This document shows positions 1-5,341 of a DNA stretch of 17,021 nt, piece by piece (positions within the stretch are counted from its first letter, which is position 1; the number at the start of each line of letters is the position of its first letter). Position numbers and translations under genes: made by a program. Where the stretch lies: positions 1-17,021 of the forward strand of contig JACCVN010000541.1 in assembly GCA_013698165.1 (NCBI GenBank). The letters are read 5' to 3'. Source of the DNA: Parachlamydiaceae bacterium. Its GTDB lineage: Bacteria; Chlamydiota; Chlamydiia; Chlamydiales; Parachlamydiaceae. The notes under the pieces were generated by a model. That model did not search any database. It had not been told where the DNA came from and worked only from the letters and a program-made list of their open reading frames with translations.

Positions 1-321
1 ACATAAAGCAATATTATTAGCCCTTCCATAAAGCATTACAATTAGCCCTTCGGGCAAAATTTACATAGTTTTGAAGAAATTGACAGTTTAAGTGGATGAA
101 CTTTACACCTCATCCACACTTAGGAAGCCCCGAATGGGGCAAATTGTGTAAAGCCCATAGTGTAGTCCCGATAGGGGCAAACTATGGGTGGTGAATATTT
201 GAATATAAGTCCCGAAGGGGCGGCTTGTGAAGCATACTATAGGGCCTTTTAAATGAGCTCAACCCCAAGGCTTCCGCGCAGCCGAAATTTCTCAAATTCA
301 GCTATGTCGAGCATCTGTTAA
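1..321. repeat. Gene-free left edge with an array of short hairpins
   Basis: I see no credible gene here. The stretch holds at least five inverted repeats. GCCC/GGGC lies at 45-55. GTGGATGA at 92-99 pairs with TCATCCAC at 110-117. GCCCC/GGGGC lies at 127-140. CCCATAGT at 154-161 pairs with ACTATGGG at 181-188 and encloses a second CCC/GGGG stem at 167-177. CCC/GGGG lies at 211-220. Several share a core of CCC, a four-base loop such as GAAT, GATA or GAA, and GGGG. Positions 4-28 and 30-53 also form an imperfect tandem repeat sharing 'ataaagca' and 'attagcccttc'. The function is unknown. Confidence 0.6.
259..316 (-). repeat. Dispersed repeat, copy A
   Basis: The core 290-316 matches copy C (10793-10819) at 24 of 27 bases and copy B (1221-1242) at 19 of 22. 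The flank from 259 also begins 'tcaacc' as in copy C. On the minus strand it encodes MLDIAEFEKF, like the ILNIVESEKF of copy B. It begins 6 nt beyond the stop codon of the M15-like lipoprotein gene. Confidence 0.65.
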
Positions 322-1266
322 TCAATGTCGGTAGAAGCCTCTAAACGCTTTGTCCCAGGAATAAGTGACTTTTTCGCCGTTATCTTTATTGTAGCGCACC
401 TGTATGCTAACATAGGGGTGAGTATGTAGATTGTCAAGATTGCGGCCTTCATTTTTCCTATAAATTTTTACATAAATTTCCTTGTTGTACCATGGGGAAG
501 TGATCACGTCGCTATTCCCTTTTTCCCAACGTAAGAATTGCTGATAGTCTTTTTGGCCATTATAAACCAAAGTATCTAGGTAATACTTCTGTATCAAATC
601 AATAATATATTCAGGTTTATCTTCAAGTCCTTGGACGTAAAAATCGACTTCCGCACCAATCATATGCTTGGAATAGCTCTGAGCAGGGGAGTTGTCGACA
701 TAAATATGATGATCTGGACAGCGGTGGCCAGAGGTGATGATCACTTTGTTCTCAGTTTTCAATTGAATGTAGTTGAGCAGATCAATGAGGATTGGATATA
801 CGAATTCTTGGCCATCTTTTATTGGCAGACTATGATCAGAAGGGCCATTACAGTCGCTGACATATCGCGTTTCTCCGTTTTGTTCTATTTGCTTGAACGG
901 ATTGTTGCCTTTGCCGTGACATCGAAAATGGTGTTTAGTGACTGCCGGAATTTTACCGCTCAACTCCTTTTTCCATTCATAAATGGGAAGGGGTTGTGGG
1001 GTAGGTGGCGGAGGTCTAAAAAGATATTCATCTTGCCTGCGATAAATGTATTCTCCTTTTGAGATTTGCTGTTGGCTGAATTGTTTTGGGAAAGAGGGGT
1101 CTTCACCACACGAAGTTAAAAGAGTAAACAATAAAAGCGCTAGGAAGTATCCGATCCTTGAGGAAGAAGAACTTTTTTTTTCTGAATTATATGTCACTGA
1201 TGTGGTGGCTTTAATAAATTTCTCAGATTCAACTATGTTGAGTATATCTATACCTGAAATCATCAT
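322..1266 (-). CDS. Predicted lipoprotein with M15-like D,D-peptidase signature
   Basis: The protein has 314 residues in the longest frame. A hydrophobic stretch (residues 38-50) ends in LLTSC, a lipobox with Cys53 as the likely lipidated residue, so it is probably anchored in an envelope membrane. A proline-rich linker follows (about 84-94). The C-terminal half has the layout of M15-type zinc D,D-carboxypeptidases: SGHRCP at 179-184, then S-K-H-x-x-G-x-x-x-D (His201, Asp208) and a later HTH (281-283) that could supply the last ligand. Peptidoglycan cleavage is inferred, and divergence around the third ligand lowers certainty. The start is unsure. Residues 9-18 fall inside a dispersed repeat and neither start has a clear ribosome site. 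A GTG at 1195-1197 would give a normal signal-peptide length. Confidence 0.6.
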   Translation of the reverse strand: MMISGIDILNIVESEKFIKATTSVTYNSEKKSSSSSRIGYFLALLLFTLLTSCGEDPSFPKQFSQQQISKGEYIYRRQDEYLFRPPPPTPQPLPIYEWKKELSGKIPAVTKHHFRCHGKGNNPFKQIEQNGETRYVSDCNGPSDHSLPIKDGQEFVYPILIDLLNYIQLKTENKVIITSGHRCPDHHIYVDNSPAQSYSKHMIGAEVDFYVQGLEDKPEYIIDLIQKYYLDTLVYNGQKDYQQFLRWEKGNSDVITSPWYNKEIYVKIYRKNEGRNLDNLHTHPYVSIQVRYNKDNGEKVTYSWDKAFRGFYRH

Positions 1267-1285
1267 TTTGCTAAAGTACTAGTAC
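1216..1285 (-). repeat. Dispersed repeat, copy B, with GTACTAGTAC palindrome
   Basis: The core 1221-1242 matches copies A and C at 19 of 22 bases each. About 30 bp further, at 1276-1285, lies the perfect 10-bp palindrome GTACTAGTAC. Copy C also has a TACTAGTA palindrome on the same side. The repeat covers the annotated 5' end of the lipoprotein gene, so it is either a leader/promoter cassette or supplies the first codons. Confidence 0.6.
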
Positions 1286-1309
1286 AAGTAAAGCTTAGGA
1301 TTGTGATAA

Positions 1310-2035
1310 ATGGAATTTGAATTAGAGGACGAAATGGATTGGATTGATCGCTTTCAGCTTTTTTTGTTTGATCTTGATGGTCTGTTGGTTAACACTGAAG
1401 AGCTGCATTTTCTTGCCTATAAAAATATGCTTAAGAATCGGGGATATGACCTCGCTTGGGATTTTTTGCGTTACTGTCGTACAGCGCACTATCATTCAGA
1501 TAAAATCGCGAGTGAACTTTACGAGATGTTTCCGACATTGCTCTGTCAAGAGCCTTCTTGGGATATCCTCTACCTCGAGAAAAAACAGGCCATGATCCAC
1601 CTTTTAGAAGTCGGTGCAGTGCAATTGATGCCTGGAGTTTTGGAGCTGCTAACGATTCTAAAAGAGCGAAATCTTAAACATTGTGTTGTGACTCATTCTC
1701 CAAATGAGCTTGTGGAACTTATACGAAAGCAGCATCCAATATTGAATTCCATTCCGAATTGGATCACCCGTAGAGATTATGTTTCTCCAAAACCGAGTTC
1801 TGAATGCTACTTGAAGGCGATAAAGATGTATGCTTCTGAAGGGGATAAAATAATTGGCTTCGAGGACTCTCCTAGGGGGCTGCGGGCTCTGATGGGGACG
1901 AGGGCCCTGACTGTAATAGTTTGTGATGTTCCTTATCCCGAGATAGAAGAATTTACCAAACTGGGCGCACTTCACTACATTAATTTTACAGAATTGCTGA
2001 GTTCAAATTTAGGGGTGCTAGATATAAAGAGATGA
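1310..2035 (+). CDS. HAD-superfamily phosphatase (CT464-like)
   Basis: This is a 241-residue HAD-superfamily hydrolase, probably a cytosolic small-molecule phosphatase of the beta-phosphoglucomutase / phosphoglycolate phosphatase type. Motif I is FDLDGLLVNTE (nucleophile Asp21, general acid Asp23). Motif II is the Thr/Ser of VVTHS, motif III the Lys of SPKPSSECYLKA, and motif IV is GFEDSPRG. A helical cap of about 60-80 residues lies between motifs I and II, as in subclass I. AGGA at 1297-1300 is 9 nt upstream of the ATG; Met9 is a weaker alternative. It converges on truA with a gap of about 26 bp. Its place beside truA, ispD and a phosphoesterase matches the recalled chlamydial CT464 locus. 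The substrate cannot be read from the sequence. Confidence 0.85.
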   Translation: MEFELEDEMDWIDRFQLFLFDLDGLLVNTEELHFLAYKNMLKNRGYDLAWDFLRYCRTAHYHSDKIASELYEMFPTLLCQEPSWDILYLEKKQAMIHLLEVGAVQLMPGVLELLTILKERNLKHCVVTHSPNELVELIRKQHPILNSIPNWITRRDYVSPKPSSECYLKAIKMYASEGDKIIGFEDSPRGLRALMGTRALTVIVCDVPYPEIEEFTKLGALHYINFTELLSSNLGVLDIKR

Positions 2036-2041
2036 GTCTGC

Positions 2042-2065
2042 CTAGTACCCCTAACAGTGTACTAG
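2042..2065. repeat. CTAGTAC/GTACTAG inverted repeat between convergent genes
   Basis: CTAGTAC (2042-2048) and GTACTAG (2059-2065) form a perfect 7-bp stem with a 10-nt loop, sitting between the HAD gene stop and the truA stop and overlapping the truA stop codon. There is no T-run, so it is a poor classical terminator. The right half shares the 12-mer ACAGTGTACTAG with 10858-10869, which also forms an inverted repeat. Confidence 0.55.
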
Positions 2066-2805
2066 TATTCCACTTGTACAAGGAAAAGGCCATGGGGAGG
2101 AGCGCCTACGCCGGCTTTACTGCGATCTTTAAGAGCTAAAAGCCGTGGGATATCTTCAACGGGACGTTTTCCTTTTCCTATTTCTACTAGCGCGCCTGTC
2201 AAATTTCTAACCATTTTATAAAGAAATCCATTGGCTTTAAATTCTATGCTGACAGTTTGACCATCAGAAATTACATTTATCAAATGCATCGTTCGAACAG
2301 GATTGCGGCCGGCGCTGCCGATGTCTGAATCATTGATAAAAGAGGTGAAATCGTGAGTTCCAATTAATAAATTTGCTGCGGCTTTCAACTTGTCTAAATC
2401 GATTTTCTCGCGAATATGCCAGCTGTATAGCCGTGTAAAAGGGTTTTCAACTCTGCCTAAATGTAGGTTGTAGCGGTATGTTTTATTAATAGCGCTATAG
2501 CGTGAATGGAAAATTGGAGAAGTCTCCTCCATCTGTTGTACGCGGATATCGGGTGGAAGCAAGGCGTTTAGGCTTTGCAAAAAACGGAAAAGGTCTAAGG
2601 GCGCATGGCATTTAAAATGGGCTATCTGGCCAATGGCATGTACCCCGGCATCAGTGCGGCCTGATCCGTGAATGACAACATCTTCCTTAACCAATACCTT
2701 GAGAGCCTTTTGTATCAATCCTTGAATTGAAATCCCGTTTGGCTGTACTTGCCAGCCGCTGTAATTTGTGCCGTCAAAGGCGATAAGCATTTTGTAGGTG
2801 TGCAT
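2062..2805 (-). CDS. truA: tRNA pseudouridine(38-40) synthase TruA
   Basis: TruA converts uridines 38-40 of the tRNA anticodon arm to pseudouridine in the cytosol. The protein has 247 residues from the chosen ATG, a normal TruA length. The N-terminus reads YKMLIAFDGTNYSGWQVQPN. The catalytic aspartate lies in GSGRTDAGVHA (Asp52). RYSAINKTYRY and the C-terminal KMVRNLTGALVEIGKG are family landmarks. A longer TTG-initiated frame reaches 2847, but it overlaps ispD. The ATG at 2803-2805 is 4 nt past the ispD stop with GAAGG about 12 nt upstream, so I prefer it. It is the last gene of the lpxG-ispD-truA operon and is probably translationally coupled. Confidence 0.95.
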   Translation of the reverse strand: MHTYKMLIAFDGTNYSGWQVQPNGISIQGLIQKALKVLVKEDVVIHGSGRTDAGVHAIGQIAHFKCHAPLDLFRFLQSLNALLPPDIRVQQMEETSPIFHSRYSAINKTYRYNLHLGRVENPFTRLYSWHIREKIDLDKLKAAANLLIGTHDFTSFINDSDIGSAGRNPVRTMHLINVISDGQTVSIEFKANGFLYKMVRNLTGALVEIGKGKRPVEDIPRLLALKDRSKAGVGAPPHGLFLVQVEY

Positions 2806-2809
2806 ATCT

Positions 2810-3532
2810 TTAAACCTTCGCTTGACATTCTGCAATTTTCTCGGCAAAGAGCAGGTCTTCCGGAGTGGTCACCTTAATATTCGTGTAAGACCCTAAAACT
2901 AGCTTTACCGGGAGGTTTAAAAGTTCAACCAATGATACGTCGTCAGTCACCGTAAGGTCCTTCTCTAAGGCCACAGCAAAGCCCCGCGCTAACAATTTAG
3001 GGCAAATAGCCTGTGGGGTTTGTATTTCCCATAAAGTTGAGCGATCGGGAGTTTGAACAACAATTTTTGAAGCGTCTGCCTGTTTTACAGTAGATTTTAG
3101 GGGCGTCGCTACACAAGAGGCTCCCATTTTCATGGCAGTGTCAATCACATCGCGGATTGCCTCCAGCGTGACAAAAGGTCGGGCAGCATCGTGGATGCAA
3201 ACGAGATTTGCATTTGAATCGATTTCCTTAAAACCATTAAACACTGAATCTTGTCTTCGTAGACCCGGAAGTGCGTATTTTAAAGGTATCTTTGGTTCAT
3301 AAACTTCGAAAAGATATCGGTATTCCTCATGACATACAACAATAATTTCTGTGACATCGGAAATTTGTAAGAATTTTTCAAAACTATAAAGTGCAATAGG
3401 TTTCTTATTTAGTTTTAGAAACTGTTTGGGAAGAGGCGTTAGCATGCGACTGCCGCTGCCGCCGGCTAACAGTATGACACTGACAGAGTTTTTAGCTCCG
3501 CCTGAAAGTATGTCTGAGGAGTTATAGTTCAT
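2810..3532 (-). CDS. ispD: 2-C-methyl-D-erythritol 4-phosphate cytidylyltransferase IspD
   Basis: IspD makes CDP-methylerythritol from MEP and CTP, the third step of the non-mevalonate isoprenoid pathway. The protein has 240 residues, a typical length. The nucleotide-binding signature is LAGGSGSRMLTPLPKQF, with the expected Arg29 and Lys36. GLRRQDSVFNG, CIHDAARPFV and the C-terminal TDDVSLVE follow in family order. The ATG overlaps the stop codon of the upstream phosphoesterase (ATGA at 3529-3532), which indicates one operon and translational coupling. The same neighbours are recalled for C. trachomatis CT462. No broken motif is seen. Confidence 0.95.
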   Translation of the reverse strand: MNYNSSDILSGGAKNSVSVILLAGGSGSRMLTPLPKQFLKLNKKPIALYSFEKFLQISDVTEIIVVCHEEYRYLFEVYEPKIPLKYALPGLRRQDSVFNGFKEIDSNANLVCIHDAARPFVTLEAIRDVIDTAMKMGASCVATPLKSTVKQADASKIVVQTPDRSTLWEIQTPQAICPKLLARGFAVALEKDLTVTDDVSLVELLNLPVKLVLGSYTNIKVTTPEDLLFAEKIAECQAKV

Positions 3533-4515
3533 TTGGATGCCTCCAATGTCATTAGTAGAAGTTCAGGCGGAGCAAACCAGCGGAACGGCATGTTGGCACC
3601 GACGCCCCGATTGATATAAATCCATTTGCCGTGTGACTGCATTAGTCCGCTCTTAAATTGCGGATTTTCTAAAAGTGTGAATTTTTGCCACATCCAAGGA
3701 AGATTGACTTGTCCGCCGTGAGTATGACCAGAGAGAACAATCTCACCCGGAAATTTTTCAAGAAGTCTAAGTCCGTCAGGATTATGCAAAAGAATGATCC
3801 CCGGATAGCGATTATCGTAATCTTTAAAAGCAGTTGCCGGATCTGTTTTTCCAAGTATATATTCTCCAAGACCACAAATATTTAGTGCGCTATTGCCAAT
3901 TGGAATGCATATATTAGCGTTGTTGAGCAATGTGAAGGGGGTTTTTGCTAAAAGCTCAATAAGTTTAGGGTGAGTGGCGATAGCAGAAGCCCTGGGCGTT
4001 GATCGTTTGGCAAGATGCACTTTTTTGAAAAGGCGTGAAAATCCTTGAGAAATTAAAGAGCTCGAATTAGATACGACATCATATTCACCTTGGTCATTGA
4101 GGGATACAGGCTCGCTATAGTCGTGATTGCCAAGGACGGCATAACATCCGTATGGAGCTTTAAAAACATTCAAAAAATCTTTTAAGGCGTTTGGGTCGTG
4201 TAGATTCGAATGACAGATAAAATCTCCGGTAAAAACGATAATATCAGGAGATAGTTCTGCGACTTTTCGCTGGATTTTCTTGAGAAATCGATTTGAAGTA
4301 TTCTTTTTGAAATGAAGGTCACTGAACTGCAAGAGTCTAAGGCCTTCTAATGACTTTGGCAATTGTTCAATAGTGATAGTTTTTTTTGAAACCTTTAGCA
4401 ATTTGGGTTCGATGAAACGCGGCCAAATACCAATGCCTGAAGCAATACACCATAGGTCCCAAAGGGAATCGGTTAGATGCTTATTAAAATATGTTAATCG
4501 TTGATTGCTAGCCAT
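3529..4515 (-). CDS. lpxG: LpxG-type UDP-2,3-diacylglucosamine pyrophosphatase
   Basis: This is a calcineurin-like metallophosphoesterase of 328 residues from the ATG at 4513-4515. The metal-binding blocks are in order: FSDLH (Asp66, His68), FTGDF, LGNHDY, and LSGHTHGGQV near the C-terminus. In C. trachomatis the protein in this position (CT461, LpxG) hydrolyses UDP-2,3-diacylglucosamine to lipid X in lipid A synthesis. The matching neighbourhood (SWIB upstream, ispD downstream) makes that role likely here, although YkuE-type phosphodiesterases share the fold. The frame can be extended to GTG 4581 or ATG 4533. No start has a convincing ribosome site, so the N-terminus is uncertain. Residues 22-34 are moderately hydrophobic and may associate with the membrane. 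Confidence 0.82.
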   Translation of the reverse strand: MASNQRLTYFNKHLTDSLWDLWCIASGIGIWPRFIEPKLLKVSKKTITIEQLPKSLEGLRLLQFSDLHFKKNTSNRFLKKIQRKVAELSPDIIVFTGDFICHSNLHDPNALKDFLNVFKAPYGCYAVLGNHDYSEPVSLNDQGEYDVVSNSSSLISQGFSRLFKKVHLAKRSTPRASAIATHPKLIELLAKTPFTLLNNANICIPIGNSALNICGLGEYILGKTDPATAFKDYDNRYPGIILLHNPDGLRLLEKFPGEIVLSGHTHGGQVNLPWMWQKFTLLENPQFKSGLMQSHGKWIYINRGVGANMPFRWFAPPELLLMTLEASK

Positions 4516-4645
4516 TTTTGAATAGTTTAGCATTTCCAAGCAAAAAACGAAAACAGAATAAAATACTTGGGCAACAGCCACAAAAACATCGTACCTGTAC
4601 CCAAAAAATTAATCTTATCCTGTTAGAAAAAGAACAACTTTTGAA

Positions 4646-4685
4646 GCACGGGCACGAGCCGAGGCACGGGCAGAGCACGAGCACG
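4646..4685. repeat. GC-rich degenerate hexamer repeat
   Basis: About six and a half copies of a GCACGG/GCACGA-type unit run head to tail (units starting 4646, 4652, 4658, 4664, 4670 and 4676). The composition contrasts sharply with the AT-rich DNA on the left. It lies in the non-coding gap between the SWIB and lpxG genes and has no evident coding role. Confidence 0.6.
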
Positions 4686-4696
4686 TTTTGGGGATC

Positions 4697-4717
4697 GCTG
4701 CTGCGAGACGCAGCAGC
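4697..4717. repeat. Perfect 9-bp hairpin, copy 1 of a dispersed hairpin repeat
   Basis: GCTGCTGCG (4697-4705) pairs perfectly with CGCAGCAGC (4709-4717) across the loop AGA. It lies about 20 nt downstream of the SWIB stop codon and could slow or end SWIB transcription, but no T-run follows on either strand. A diverged copy with the same AGA loop sits at 15797-15813, upstream of mfd. Confidence 0.65.
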
Positions 4718-4739
4718 CCACAAAGGCTGTCATTTCAGT

Positions 4740-5021
4740 TTACTTTGTAGCTAATTCGCCTTCTTTCAGGTGCTTTGCAATTTTGCCGGCCATTTTGAAC
4801 ATATCGATTGGCTGTGGAGAACCAAAAACTTTTGCAAGTTTGGCATCTGGATTGATATTGCGTTTGTTTGCCTGATCTTGAAGTTTATGCTTTTTGATGT
4901 AATCCCAAAGCTTTTTTGTAACTTCTGTGCGGGCCATTGGGCCTGGTCCTACGATTTCTGCCAAAGCATCGCTCACTTGAATTGGCTTCATGAACGCGGA
5001 TTTTTTTTTCTCGGTTGTCAT
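4740..5021 (-). CDS. SWIB/MDM2-domain protein
   Basis: This 93-residue protein is essentially one SWIB domain. Landmarks are the opening MKPIQVSDALAEIVG, the centre TEVTKKLWDYIKKHKLQD, then KRNINPDAKLAKVFG, and the end IDMFKMAGKIAKHL. SWIB domains are typical of eukaryotic chromatin-remodelling complexes. Chlamydiae are unusual among bacteria in having stand-alone versions, one of them C. trachomatis CT460, and a link to chromatin or DNA is suspected but unproven. AAGGAG stands about 7 nt before the ATG, so the start is firm. It reads toward the lpxG-ispD-truA operon but is separated from it by about 220 bp with two repeats. It is divergent from the UGP3-like gene. Confidence 0.92.
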   Translation of the reverse strand: MTTEKKKSAFMKPIQVSDALAEIVGPGPMARTEVTKKLWDYIKKHKLQDQANKRNINPDAKLAKVFGSPQPIDMFKMAGKIAKHLKEGELATK

Positions 5022-5093
5022 GATTGACTCCTTTAAATTGGTTTAACCTAAAAAATTTGAGGGAAGAGAGCATAATAATCTACATATTGAATT

Positions 5094-5123
5094 CTTGTAT
5101 CGTTGTTTCCATTTTAGAGTCAA
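5094..5123 (-). promoter_or_regulatory. Candidate promoter for the SWIB gene
   Basis: On the minus strand TTGACT (5118-5123) is followed after 18 nt by TACAAG (5094-5099), a reasonable -35 and a weak -10 for a housekeeping sigma factor. It would leave an untranslated leader of about 65 nt before the SWIB ATG. This is a pattern match only. Confidence 0.3.
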
Positions 5124-5341
5124 AAGAATTAAGCGAAATTTTTTTTTAACATTGTTATCTGTTCACTTGCCATCGAAGGGAAAAACGATGCTGAAAGTGT
5201 ACTTTGTTGAATTATACAAGATGATGAGGTAGCCTTGAGAGAGTACGTACACACGTTAAATCTAAACCATGGCGCAAGGCTATTAAAAGAAAGATGGGTA
5301 CTAAAAAGCTGAAAATTTAGCGCCAATAGAAGGGTTTTATT

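Noticed and set aside
1..230. CRISPR array
   Set aside because: The repeated units are short, differ in sequence and are irregularly spaced. There are no constant-length spacers and no cas genes.
631..1062. 143-codon plus-strand frame inside the lipoprotein gene
   Set aside because: It lies antisense to a frame with a clear lipobox and peptidase motifs, has no family features, and has no ribosome site of note.
4508..4754. Small frames on both strands across the SWIB-lpxG gap
   Set aside because: They run through the hexamer repeat and hairpin, have unnatural composition (arginine/cysteine runs from GC repeats), and have no ribosome sites.
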